DNA of 64,000 nt from Prostheceraeus crozeri. Taxonomy: Eukaryota; Platyhelminthes; Polycladida; Euryleptidae. Below are positions 9,542-18,868 of this stretch, in pieces. The notes under the pieces were generated by a model, which saw nothing but the letters and a program-made list of their open reading frames with translations, was not told the DNA's origin and did no database searches. The stretch is taken from assembly GCA_907163375.1 (NCBI GenBank), contig CAJQUW010001043.1, positions 1,596,501 to 1,660,500 of the forward strand, given 5' to 3'. The stretch's first letter is position 1. Each line of letters opens with the position of its first letter. Both the position numbers and the translations under genes were made by a program.

Positions 9542-12500
9542 ACTGACAACAACGTCACTCTAAGGCTGAACAAGTTTTCCCTTGAGAGGCTCATTCGCGA
9601 CTATGAGTTAGAAAGCTCTGAACCTGTACAAGATATTCATTCTTTATTGATGAATAATATAGCTTTAATTCATCAGATGTTGACGAGCTTAGATAGATTT
9701 TTGCTCAAAGGTATGTTTTATCTCACTGCTCGTTTCAATAAGGTGGACAGTAGCACGGGAGAAGTAGAGTCCACTGTGACCATTAGGAGAGCCTCCTGTG
9801 CTGCTGATCTTATAGGTGATGCATATGAGTGGATAGATAGACATGCGACCTATCTCGTTAGTAACTTAAACAAATTTAATGAAAGAGATAGCGGTTTGGT
9901 TTTTGATGGGATAGAGAAAGTAGACATTAAAATCAGTCTTTTAGAAAATTTACAAGGGAGCGGTTGTTTCACCCTACCCAAGGCACTGACTAGCAAAAGG
10001 GCTGTCATCAATGTAGAGTGTCAGTCCCAGTGTTTCAAGTATGCCGTCCTCTCCATTCTTCACTATGATGATATAAGTGTACATCGTGAACGAATCACTC
10101 ACTATCGTGAATGGGACGATGAACTTAAGTTTGATGGGTTAGATGTCAACACATTAGATTTTAGGGACATCACCCAATTTGAAAAATTACATAAAATTAA
10201 GATAGTTGTCCATCTCTGGGAAAAGGATCTGAAGGGCGTTAGGTATAACAACCGCCAAAGTAACTTCGACCGGGTTGTCAATCTCCTCTTAGTGTATAGC
10301 GACAACCACCCAGAATGGCATTATTGTGGCATTCCTAAAATTTCAAAGTTGTATCGCCACCAACAAAGTTATGATAACAAACATTATTACTGTGATCGCT
10401 GCACACGGCGCTTTAGGTCAAAACCATTTTTTGAACAGCATTACGAGTGGTGCTCTCGGGGTAAACTTCAAATGGAAGTCATGCCCAAATATAAATTTTA
10501 TAGGTATGAGGAAAACGGCAATGAGCTCAGTCCCATATGTACCATCTATGCGGACATTGAATGTTACATTGAACAAGAAGACCTAAGTCATGAGCCAGCA
10601 GCCATTGCCTGTTATAAAGTATGGCATCCATATTATAGGAATCAAAATAAAATGCATGTGTGGCAAGGCGATGAGTGCGTTGAAAACTTCCTCAACTTTT
10701 TAGATAGGAAAGCCCGTTTTCATCAACGGTATGAAACGCAGCTGACTAGTAAATCCATGTGCTTCACAGAAGCCGATAAACTGAAATTTGATAGGACCAC
10801 GGAATGTCCCGCTGCTGTTCATCCTTTGATAATCAGCAACATGAGAAAGTGAGGGACCATTGCCATCTAGGTGGTAAATCTAGGTCTGCCTTATGCAGTA
10901 AATGTAACATGAAACTTAGGCTCAAGAGGTGAACACTCCCCGTCATCTTTCACAACTTTAAATGTTATGATGCTCACATCATCATTCGCCATGGATTCGG
11001 TAAAATGAAATCCTGGTCTTCTAAAGTGATTGCACAAAGTAAGGAAAAGTTTATGTGCATCACTGCCAAAGTGCAAGTAGATAAAACGAAGGAGGGGAAG
11101 CCTGTCTTCTATGACATAAAGTTTCTAGATAGCTTTCAATTTATGTCTTCATCCTTAGCCGCGTTGGCTGATAATTTAGAAACACTTCCCTCACTCAACA
11201 TTTAAAGAAAGACTATCCCAACATAAGTGAAAGTTCCATGCGACGGAAAGGGGTGTTTCCTTATAGTTATTTTAGTTCAATGGAGACATTGAAGGAGACA
11301 TCCCTTCCGTCCATCGATAAATTTAAAAATGATTTGACGGGTGAGGACTGTTCGCCGGATGACTATAGGCATGCAGAGCAAGCATGGTCAGAATTTAGAT
11401 GTCGCACGTTTGGTGACTACATGCTTGCCTACATAAAATTTGACGTCTATCTGTTGGCTGACGTGTTTGAGAGTTTTAGGAAAGTCACATTAGAACAGGA
11501 CGCCTTAGACCCCGTCCATTTTGTTAGTCTACCAGGTCTGTCCTATCAGTCAGCCTTCAAGATGACGAAAGAGAGCATTCATTTACTGCAAGATGCAGAA
11601 ATGTATACGTTATTTGAACGTGGTATTAGGGTGGCTTAACATTTGTTAACAAACATGTTGTCAACAGCACCCAAGAATCGAAAAGACCAAAGATCGACCA
11701 CACATTTAATGTACATAGACCAAAATAATTTGTATGGGAGTGCATTGTCCAAGCCTTTGCCACAGTCTGACTTCCAATGTGTAGAGCCCCATGACATTGA
11801 ACACTTCTGCAATCCAGCACACATTATGGCAGTGGGAGATGAGGCCGACATAGGTTATTTATTTGAAGTCGACCTCATCTATATATATAATAAGAAGAAT
11901 ACATATAATAGAATATATATAAGAATAAGACAGTTGATTTTCCTCTCCAACCTTAATCTGGCATAGTCAGTCCAGATATGTTCTCTCCCTCTATGGAAGA
12001 ACACAATAAGCAATATGAGGCGGAAAATGACTTAAACTATAAAGCCACTAGGAAGTTGTTGCTCACCCAGTTGAACAAGCAGCATTATATCGTGCACTAT
12101 TCCATCCTCAAATTCTATCTAGGTATGGGGATGCAACTTGACAAAGTCCATCGCGCTATCAAGTTTAGGCAGAAGCCTTTTCTAAAACCGTATATAGAAT
12201 TTAATAGTAAGAAACGCCTGAACCCAAGAATCCTTTCGAAAAGGAATTCTTTAAATTTAAGAATAATGCCCTCTTTAGTAAAACCATGGAGGATGTAAGA
12301 AAGCGCATGGACTATCGTATCGTGACTGATCGGGAAACGAGTATCAAGTTATGTCGCTCACCGCTGTTTTGTCACCATGATGTCATTTCCGAAGACATCA
12401 CTGGTTTTAAAATGATAAATTCAAAGTAGAACTTTGCAAGCCCATTTATGTCGGTCAAGCTGTCTTGGATCACTCCAAGTTAGAAATGTACAAGTTGTTT

Positions 12501-12893
12501 TACCTCACCTTTAAGACTTGCCCATTGATCCAACATGTGAAATTAGTAGCAGGCGATACATACAGCTTCCTCCTAGCTTTGACAACCACTAGCCAAGTCA
12601 AGCAGGAAGACATTTTAAAATATTTAGCACCCAAGTTTGATAGTTCCAACTATCCCACTGACCATCCGCTTTACTCTACCACAAATAAAGCGAAGCTTGG
12701 CTGCTTCAAGGATGAGTGTGCCGGCAAACAGATAGAGGAGATGATCTTGCTTCGTCCCAAGATGTACTCCATAAAACTAAAATCCTTAAAGCTATCTATT
12801 AGACGGGCGAAAGGCATCTCGAAGTCAGTCGTTAGGAATACGACACATAGGGACTATCGAGATGCCTTAGATTCACTTAAAATTAAAAAGTAG
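9542..12893 (+). pseudogene. Family B DNA polymerase, Polinton type (fossil)
   Basis: Recognised parts in order: the recurrent module ('LIRDYELE', 'FNKVDSSTGE', 'NKFNERDSG') at about 9580-9950; a 'GSGCFTLP' and Cys-protease-like 'QSQCFKYAVLS' linker; a Zn-knuckle-like C2HC patch near 10391-10455; exonuclease motif 'YADIECYIE' near 10550; exonuclease III-type 'YIKFDVYLLADVF' near 11430; polymerase motif A 'YIDQNNLYG' near 11712; and a palm/thumb region to 12893. These are the marks of viral and Polinton protein-primed polymerases. The gene is broken at roughly five or six places and gives no working product. Its role in a live element would be copying the genome from protein-primed ends. Confidence 0.85.
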
Positions 12894-13460
12894 AAATGAC
12901 CATTTTAAAGTCACAGTCGCATGAAGTCAGAGCAACGACGTTTAGGAAACGAGGTCTCTCAGCTTGGGAAGACAAGCGATGCTGGATGAGTCCTAACCAC
13001 TCATTGCCGTACGGCCATCCAGACACTCATCTACCTCCACCCAAGAGACAGAAACTTTCTCCTCCTCCGTCCGGCGATGTCTGATGATGAATGCTTCCTC
13101 TCTGTTGTGGTTGATGTTTTGCTTTTTCACTCCATGGCGTTTTCTATGGGGTGTTGTGAGTGAGTCTCTTGTAACATGCGTCCATATTCTGATCACTTCA
13201 TATAATGACTTGCATGTCAACTGGTTTTTCTGACTTTGTTTTGTCCCTGTACAGTTTCCTTCAATGACTTTGTTTTCTCCGGTGATGTGAGCCATAAAAA
13301 CTTTGTTTTCTGTTACCATCAGTATTACCTATGTGCGGTGCTATGAAAATCGGCTGTGATGATGAATAACATATCATATACATACTTTGTCGTTTTCCTT
13401 TCACATAAAGTTGCGGTTCAAATAGGTGGGACTGACTTGGTAATAATGTCATAAGCATGT

Positions 13461-13758
13461 CACTGTTTGTAAGATAGGTAAAGTATAAAATATAGTTAGA
13501 ATCATTTCACTGTTTGTAAAGTTAGAAATAAAGTTGACGTTTATAAAGTTTGAAATAAAGTCAGAATCATTACAGAGTTCGTAAAGTTAGAAATAAAGTT
13601 GACGTTTGTAAAGTCTGTAAGATAGATGAAGTATAAAATAAAGTTAAAATCATTTCAGAGTTTGTAAGATAGGTAAAGTATAAAATAAAGTTGGAATGAT
13701 TTCAGTGTTTGTAAAGTTAGAGATAAAGTTGTTGTTTGTAAAGTTAGAAAGAAAGTTA
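13461..13758. repeat. Degenerate AAAGTTAGAAATAAAGTT minisatellite
   Basis: About ten imperfect tandem units built from 'GTAAAGTTAGAAATAAAG' and 'AAGATAGGTAAAGTATAAAA'. It fills the gap where the rightward and leftward gene blocks converge. All units lack stable secondary structure by eye. Confidence 0.7.
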
Positions 13759-13841
13759 ACATCCTCAAGTTTCTAACAAAGTTTCCAACGAATGTAGCAT
13801 CATGAAAATTTCTTCGGCTTAGGAAACATCATACACTTTGC

Positions 13842-14164
13842 TGACTCATGTCTATAAATAGCTCTGACTCATGAAGTGGTAGAGTGCCATTCAGTTAGAT
13901 AAGAATCGTGTTCAACCTTTTCACCGACAAGTGTGTGGACGTGTCATTCAACATCGATGGCGCCTCACGTCAGACAGTGTGACCTTTTCACCGACAAGTG
14001 TGTGGGCATCATTTCATGTCTATGAATAGCGCTGACTCATCATAAAGCGATGAACCTTGTTGATGGCCTTTTCACCGACAAGTGTGTGTGTGAGTGATAG
14101 TTCATTGCGATGACTCATTTAAAACACATCATGTGATTAACACGATTCTATTAACTGTGACTCA
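13842..14164. promoter_or_regulatory. AP-1 site cluster with TATA box and three direct repeats
   Basis: TGACTCA occurs at 13842-13848, 13865-13871, 14033-14039, 14111-14117 and 14158-14164; one heptamer per several kb is expected by chance. TATAAATA lies at 13853-13860, between two of the sites. The block 'CTTTTCACCGACAAGTGTGT' recurs at about 13917, 13984 and 14068 (67 and 84 bases apart). Together these look like an enhancer/promoter or an origin-like control region between the gene blocks. Confidence 0.55.
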
Positions 14165-14472
14165 TACAGATAACTCATTAAAGATTTAACAATGTCAGCT
14201 ACTTTACTGATATCACGTAAACCAGTCATGATACTATGTCCGTTGTGAAACACTGCAATATGTACAGGATGCCACTTCCGAATCAGAGCAGCAGGAAAGA
14301 GTTCAGTTTCATAAAATATACAATGATTACTGGTTTTAATGTTTGCTAGATTCGCTAACATCTTCAATTGAACAGACACTACTATATTCTTCAATGTCAG
14401 GGGACTCAGACGTAGATGAGGCATGAGTGTTCGCATTTTCTTGACGACTTCGTAACACATGGACTGCATCAC
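14137..14472 (-). CDS. TATA-binding-protein-like module (C-terminal repeat)
   Basis: Leftward frame of 111 codons. Residues about 28-110 follow the TBP repeat layout: 'NIVVSVQLKM' (TBP: N-I/M-V-x-S-x-x-x-K), then 'YETELFPAALIRKW' (TBP: YEPELFPGLIYRM), 'VHIAVFHNGHSIMTG' (TBP: VLLIFVSGKIVLTG), then an amphipathic helix 'DISKVADIVKSLMSYL'. In eukaryotic TBP two such repeats form the saddle that binds TATA boxes; here one repeat is visible and a first repeat was not recognised. TBP homologues are known in large DNA viruses, but I know of no common Polinton TBP gene. It overlaps the ORF 14336-14971 in another frame. Could alternatively be captured host TBP sequence. Confidence 0.65.
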   Translation of the reverse strand: MMQSMCYEVVKKMRTLMPHLRLSPLTLKNIVVSVQLKMLANLANIKTSNHCIFYETELFPAALIRKWHPVHIAVFHNGHSIMTGLRDISKVADIVKSLMSYLYESQLIESC

Positions 14473-14971
14473 GAAATGAGAAAGGTTTCCTAGGACTTGG
14501 ATTTTGTCTCAGCGAAAGATTTGAAGATTTCGACCGTTGCTGATTCGAATGACCAACATTTGTGGACGGCCGCGATGATACACTGAATCGGGAAGATGGA
14601 TGTGCAACTGTTCTAAATCTATGTCTCTTCTGAGATTCATTTCGCGCATGGCGTTGATGATGCGGATGGCGAGCATGACTCACAAAAGACATGAGTGTTG
14701 AGTGAAATTCCCTTTTATACTTTTCCCATGAGGGCTTTGGAATCACGATGTAGCAGTGATCATTATGTAGAATCATCTCTTGAATGCGAATAAATACAAT
14801 GCTGTCTCCTACGTTAATGACACGGCAAGAGTTGGACAAGATAGCGCGATGTAACCTTCGTAGTTGAAAGTGTTCTAGAGTTATCTGAAGTTGACGTTTC
14901 ATATCATGAAATGTAGCACATTGACTTTTCCATGACACATAGAGGCATGCTGATAACTTCCACATGATCAT
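14336..14971 (-). CDS. Unidentified Ser/Arg/His-rich ORF
   Basis: 211 codons on the leftward strand. The N-terminal half has a folded-looking stretch ('VINVGDSIVFIRIQEMILH', 'CYIVIPKPSWEKYKREFHST'). The middle is rich in His, Arg and Ser ('HARHPHHQRHARNESQKRHR'), as in DNA- or RNA-condensing or minor virion proteins. The tail is acidic and Ser rich. The C-terminal part shares DNA with the TBP-like frame, so one of the two is probably the true reading there. No family recognised. Confidence 0.35.
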   Translation of the reverse strand: MIMWKLSACLYVSWKSQCATFHDMKRQLQITLEHFQLRRLHRAILSNSCRVINVGDSIVFIRIQEMILHNDHCYIVIPKPSWEKYKREFHSTLMSFVSHARHPHHQRHARNESQKRHRFRTVAHPSSRFSVSSRPSTNVGHSNQQRSKSSNLSLRQNPSPRKPFSFRDAVHVLRSRQENANTHASSTSESPDIEEYSSVCSIEDVSESSKH

Positions 14972-15130
14972 GATTCAAACCTGAGTGAAGAGTGCAATGC
15001 CTAAGAAAGAAGGAGAGAGTGATGTTCATGTTTGGCATTGTGAGTGTACATATTTCTTTCTTGATACGGTGGCCGTTAAGCCTTGGTCTCATAAAGACCG
15101 ATGGTGCGTTCTCAGTGTGTGTGGAGAGTG

Positions 15131-15682
15131 TTACTGTGTTTGATCATCATCAACATGGACATCATTTTTGAATTTTAATTTCAAATGAGTAGAATCATTT
15201 CCCCAAAATGAGGAGAGGTTTGCAATTGAGAAAGTCGAATTCGTTGCCCTCCTTTTCATGGATGATGAGACAGTGTGTATCCATATGAACATACATGTAT
15301 CTTCTTTCCATGATGGGAACTTGCGGCCGCTTCCCATTGTGTCGAACAATTTCTTTGGGAATGGTGAGATTTTTTTCAGTAATGTTTCAAGAGTATTGAA
15401 TTGTAACCGTGTCCAATAGTCTGACGGTACACATGCAGCGAGTCCATACTGTGTTGAGATAACCTTTAGATAATCCATCCGATAACTTGGTGTTTTTATG
15501 GTGACGATTTTTCCGTGATGAGCTATCTTTTGACTGAAAGCATTTTTACCCGATGCTGAAGTAAGGGAGTTCAGTGCGAGAGCAGAGGAGTTGGTGGCTT
15601 CGAGCAACTGCATGGTTAGCGCAAGGACGGAAATGATTGCCATGAGCTCAGTCGTTCGTTTTATAACCACATCTAGCTCCAA
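15131..15682 (-). CDS. Unidentified ORF with hydrophobic N terminus
   Basis: 183 codons. A likely later start 'MAIISVLALTMQLLEA' begins a 14-16 residue hydrophobic segment resembling a signal anchor. This is followed by 'ATNSSALALNSLTSASG', basic and aromatic blocks, and a Ser/Asp-rich acidic tail ('NDVHVDDDQTQ'). TATAAAA at about 15658-15664 (reverse strand) lies near the start. No homologous family recognised; a membrane or structural protein of the element is possible. Confidence 0.35.
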   Translation of the reverse strand: MELDVVIKRTTELMAIISVLALTMQLLEATNSSALALNSLTSASGKNAFSQKIAHHGKIVTIKTPSYRMDYLKVISTQYGLAACVPSDYWTRLQFNTLETLLKKISPFPKKLFDTMGSGRKFPSWKEDTCMFIWIHTVSSSMKRRATNSTFSIANLSSFWGNDSTHLKLKFKNDVHVDDDQTQ

Positions 15683-15954
15683 TCACATGCGTTTCCGTTT
15701 TCATGTTTTCCCTGTCTTTGCTACGTGACAAAGAGCTATCACACGTGAACTTTTCACCGCGTGCGTGGAAGCCTTACCTATTTATATACAAAGTCGTTAT
15801 AGTCCTCACGAAGACTTCAGTGACACGCCCCTTTTACCGCACAAAGACCTATTCATCTCCCACACCAAGCAGAATGACTCATTTACTCTAGTGCCCATCC
15901 ACACTGACAAGGGCTAATAAAACGAATTATTCATTGAACTACTTCCTATTTCAT

Positions 15955-16332
15955 TTACACATGTTGACGATCAAACAAAGTCGTGGATGTAAACACAGTC
16001 AGTTGAATCATGATATGTTTAACAACGTATGCATTTCCTTCCATCGTCTCTTCCATTTTCTCCATAATTTTCTCCATATGTCGAGCATGAAATTGATCAC
16101 TAGGAGTAATCCATTCTGAGCAATAGGATCCAAAACGAAGTGGTTTTTGCAAATCTTTCAACTCAATACAAGCAACGAGTCTACCCTTCACATCTTGAGG
16201 TTGCAAACTCTCCAACAATCTTTTGAAGAGAGGAAGGCTTTCAGTTGCCACAACTTTTATACCATTCATCTTTACTTTAAATGTAAGTTTCCAATCTTGT
16301 AAAAATCCATCGAATCCTTGTTGATCAATCAT
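15955..16332 (-). CDS. Recurrent element module, copy B
   Basis: 125 codons. Patches parallel copy A: 'FLQDWKLTF' (about 10), 'LFKRLLESLQPQDVKGRLVA' (about 35-53), 'FGSYCSEWITPSDQFHARHM' (about 66-86), then a Met/Glu-rich helix 'EKIMEKMEETMEG' and a beta-like end 'VVKHIMIQLTVF'. 'DVKGRLVA.IE' is shared almost exactly with copy C (18484-18768). Function unknown; reuse of the same module beside the polymerase suggests interaction with it. Confidence 0.55.
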   Translation of the reverse strand: MIDQQGFDGFLQDWKLTFKVKMNGIKVVATESLPLFKRLLESLQPQDVKGRLVACIELKDLQKPLRFGSYCSEWITPSDQFHARHMEKIMEKMEETMEGNAYVVKHIMIQLTVFTSTTLFDRQHV

Positions 16333-16589
16333 GATGACTATTGCATGTCACTAGCTGAAATGTAATCATGCCCCGATCATCTTGTAATGCCGTGTCAGTC
16401 GAACGTCTGTCCCTGTGGAAGAAGGACGAAATATTGGACGAAATAAACATAAGTATTCCTGAGAAAGCCAGTGGCAATATTTTAATTGCTTGTTGATCAA
16501 GACTCAAGTGACACATGTGGTTACTTAAGGTACGATGCGTCATCATAAAAGTTGTGACTATAGATTTCACATTGCTTCAATGACTTCCA

Positions 16590-16922
16590 CTATGAATAAA
16601 CAGACTGCAATGTGCAATGTGCAATGTGCAACTGAAGTGCTGCTGCTTCTCGTTCAGAATCATTTTCTAATATTTTAGCAATATGAAAACCTGACAGCCA
16701 TCGTTTGAAATCACTTATCAAAAACGTTTCATTTACAAATCCAATATGAATCAAAATAGAAGGATCAAGTCCATGCACATGACGTCGTGACCATTTGTCT
16801 TTGTGTGGAGGACAGTAGGCAAACCTATGATATTCACTAACAACAGTTTCATCGTTTCCCCTCATTGCAATAGCACTCAACTCCTGCATTGGCATCCCCT
16901 CACTGTCTATGAAGATGACAAC
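16590..16922 (-). CDS. DEDD-type 3'-5' exonuclease-like exon
   Basis: The leftward reading begins right after a splice-acceptor-like 'ATTGTAG' and runs 'VVIFIDSEGMPMQELSAIAM', the first acid pair (D-x-E) and following helix of DnaQ/RNase T type exonucleases. It then has 'EYHRFAYCPPHKDKW', 'RRHVHGLDPSIL' and 'FKRWLSGFHIAKILEND'. Comparable proteins with a 'HVHGL' patch accompany selfish polymerase genes in invertebrate genomes. Likely role: DNA trimming or proofreading during element replication. The remaining acids of the fold would lie in flanking exons and are not assigned. Confidence 0.5.
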   Translation of the reverse strand, partial: VVIFIDSEGMPMQELSAIAMRGNDETVVSEYHRFAYCPPHKDKWSRRHVHGLDPSILIHIGFVNETFLISDFKRWLSGFHIAKILENDSEREAAALQLHIAHCTLQSVYS

Positions 16923-16944
16923 CTACAATATCAAAAAGACTTAA

Positions 16945-17214
16945 TTACAAGATAATACATTGAGCACGAACTTTACAAGGATGTCTGTCCTCTACATAAC
17001 AAAAGATACATACAACATGATTACAATGTTTTAATTGAACATGACGCACAAGACCGCGTTTTTCGCATTCACTACAAACTAACTGATTACAATACCTAAG
17101 ATTTCTCTTTGGCGGTAACACCATCTTTCTTTGATGCGCGACGACGTTTAGGTTTGGTGACAGGTTCTTGACACTCTTTGACACAAGAATCAATGACTTT
17201 CTCAATGTGATCAA
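16945..17214 (-). CDS. Cys/His zinc-cluster ORF
   Basis: 89 codons with 'CNQLVCSECEKRGLVRH' and 'HCNHVVCIFCYVEDRHPC': eight Cys/His in C-x(4)-C-x2-C .. H-x(4-5)-C-x(2)-H-x(2)-C-x2-C spacing, resembling a RING or treble-clef zinc fold. Preceded in the leftward direction by a basic stretch ('KPKRRRASKKDG') in a partly overlapping frame (17096-17356), which may be the previous exon. A ubiquitin-ligase-like or nucleic-acid role is possible; neither is proven. Confidence 0.4.
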   Translation of the reverse strand: MITLRKSLILVSKSVKNLSPNLNVVAHQRKMVLPPKRNLRYCNQLVCSECEKRGLVRHVQLKHCNHVVCIFCYVEDRHPCKVRAQCIIL

Positions 17215-17854
17215 GACCTGTTAACTCAGGTTGATGATGAATTTGAGCAACATGCAAATTGAGAGAAGTCAAATTACCGTCAGATTGATGAGGTCCCACA
17301 TAAACAGCAGGCACCTCAATATGAAAGGAATAAAAGCCTGCACCTAGCGTTGGCAATTCTGTTTCAACTTACTGTTCAACTGTCACTCCTGAAGTGACTT
17401 TACAATACTTGCTTTTTAAAATGAAGCAGCGAGTGCCGCGATACAAAGGTTTATAATAAGAAGTTTTCTTTTCTGGCCACACCTGTAATAGTTCAGTAGG
17501 AATAAGAGCCTTTTGCCTCACAACGTCTTCTAAAATGTCAAGCTGCTGACGCAACCAATTGTCAATAGGTATACTCAGGTTTTGACCGCAACGATTTACT
17601 TGCGTATCCACTTTTGGTAAGTATACCGCCGGCGTTTGAAGATAGAGTCGAACACCGTTGTAGCGCACTTGTTGTTTGTAGGTGGGATAGCCGTGAATTA
17701 CCTTTTCAATTTTCGGATTCCACAGCTCGAGATGATGAGGATTGAGTGATGCAGCAGTAGGAGTAAGATTCATGGCCATGCCAGTCTGTGACGAAAGAAT
17801 ACCACTAAGTACATTCATGATCATCAGAGAAAAGAAAATCCTTAGCAGTGACAT
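17096..17854 (-). pseudogene. Element protein with signal-like start and 'PAVY' repeats
   Basis: Two leftward frames follow one another, at 17369-17854 and 17096-17356. The first starts with a hydrophobic 'MSLLRIFFSLMIMNVLSG'. It has 'TPAVYLPKVDTQ' and 'SYYKPLYRGTRCFILKSKYC'; the second has 'YSFHIEVPAVYVGPHQSDGN' and 'SLNLHVAQIHHQ'. The beta-rich, aromatic pattern resembles uncharacterised, possibly single-stranded-DNA-binding proteins that sit next to invertebrate selfish polymerases; this is inference. Treated as part of the fossil element. Confidence 0.4.
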
Positions 17855-17897
17855 ATGAGGCGGCCCTTAAGAGGACCTTTTGCTGCGTTCACATGAT

Positions 17898-18386
17898 TTA
17901 AAGCTTATCACCAAAGTCTTCGTCTGCGTCATCGTGCAGTAAATTAAATGTCTTGGGCTTAGGATCCGAATTAAGTTTCAATTCCTTAAAGGACTTGAAG
18001 GTAAAGCGTCTAGGTGGTGGACGCGGTGGTGGCGATGGTTCAACAAAATAGGCTTGTACAGTCATCGGCCACACACTCTTCTGCGCCTCTCTTATAAAAT
18101 GTTGGCAAGGTTTAAGCCACACAGTCATGACACTCACTTGTAAATTTGGAAACAGGATTGAATCAGACAAAATTAAGACGGAGAATGGCGTGAGCAAGTC
18201 ACACACGCTTTTCCAGTCAAGAGAATGAAATGAAGAGAAATTGGGAAGATGACTGCTTTTGTAGGCTCCTGCGAATCCACACTTGACACTATGAAAGCCA
18301 ATCAGAGAACTCCGTTTCTCCCCTGACTTCGTTGCGGCAGGGAAAAGGAGGCACGCGGATGACTGACTCATAACTGCCTTTCCCAA
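17898..18386 (-). CDS. Unidentified leftward ORF with Pro/Arg linker
   Basis: 162 codons. A central beta-like part ('VCDLLTPFSVLILSDSILF', 'VSVMTVWLKPCQHF') is followed by 'EPSPPPRPPPRRFTFKSF' and an acidic end 'LLHDDADEDFGDKL'. The Pro/Arg linker plus acidic tail resembles the C-terminal protein-interaction tails of viral single-strand-DNA-binding proteins, but no family was recognised. Confidence 0.4.
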   Translation of the reverse strand: MGKAVMSQSSACLLFPAATKSGEKRSSLIGFHSVKCGFAGAYKSSHLPNFSSFHSLDWKSVCDLLTPFSVLILSDSILFPNLQVSVMTVWLKPCQHFIREAQKSVWPMTVQAYFVEPSPPPRPPPRRFTFKSFKELKLNSDPKPKTFNLLHDDADEDFGDKL

Positions 18387-18483
18387 ATCTTGTAGTCAAA
18401 TCTAGTTTAGCACATTGAGAGTTGAATATGAATGTGTTTTTTGCGACATAAGAGCAAGTTGGATCCATGCTCATGAAATGAAT

Positions 18484-18768
18484 CTAGTCGAGATGCAATT
18501 TTCGCCATGTGTCGCTGATAGATATCTCTAGGATCATGTATCGTCTCTCTGCAGAATAGGATGCAAAATGAAACACTACACGTTCGCCCGCATGTTCATC
18601 AGTCACTTTCTCAAATTCGATCTCTGCAACTAATCGTCCTTTCACATCTTTATTCATCGAACTGTCAGCACTTTTTCTTCCGATTGAGCTGGAAACAACC
18701 TTACCGATGTAAAATTGCACGTAGAATTCGAATCTGCCATCCGTTTGTCCATCCAGACACTCCTTCAT
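18484..18768 (-). CDS. Recurrent element module, copy C, fused to inverted-repeat-derived start
   Basis: The first about 35 residues ('GRFEFYVQFYIGKVV', 'SSIGRKSADS') are encoded by the partial duplicate of the terminal repeat (18664-18810). The rest ('DVKGRLVAEIEFEKV', 'VVFHFASYSAERRYM') is the module also seen at 15955-16332. Shorter than copies A and B. Whether the repeat-derived part is a true N terminus is uncertain. Confidence 0.45.
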   Translation of the reverse strand: MKECLDGQTDGRFEFYVQFYIGKVVSSSIGRKSADSSMNKDVKGRLVAEIEFEKVTDEHAGERVVFHFASYSAERRYMILEISISDTWRKLHLD

Positions 18769-18810
18769 GCTGAAATATGGCCTTCCTCATTCCAAAACGT
18801 CCAACACCTG
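18664..18810. repeat. 147-bp direct duplicate of part of the right inverted repeat
   Basis: Matches 18996-19142 in the same orientation and the same length with scattered differences, so a part of the inverted repeat is present three times in the element (left end, right end, and here). Confidence 0.85.
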
Positions 18811-18868
18811 CCCATTCTAACTCTGTCGTTTTCGGAGATTCCTAAAATCTTAAAGTCACTCTCCTCTC

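Noticed and set aside
13461-13758. CRISPR-like array
   Set aside because: Units are degenerate tandem repeats without unique spacers, inside an animal mobile element.
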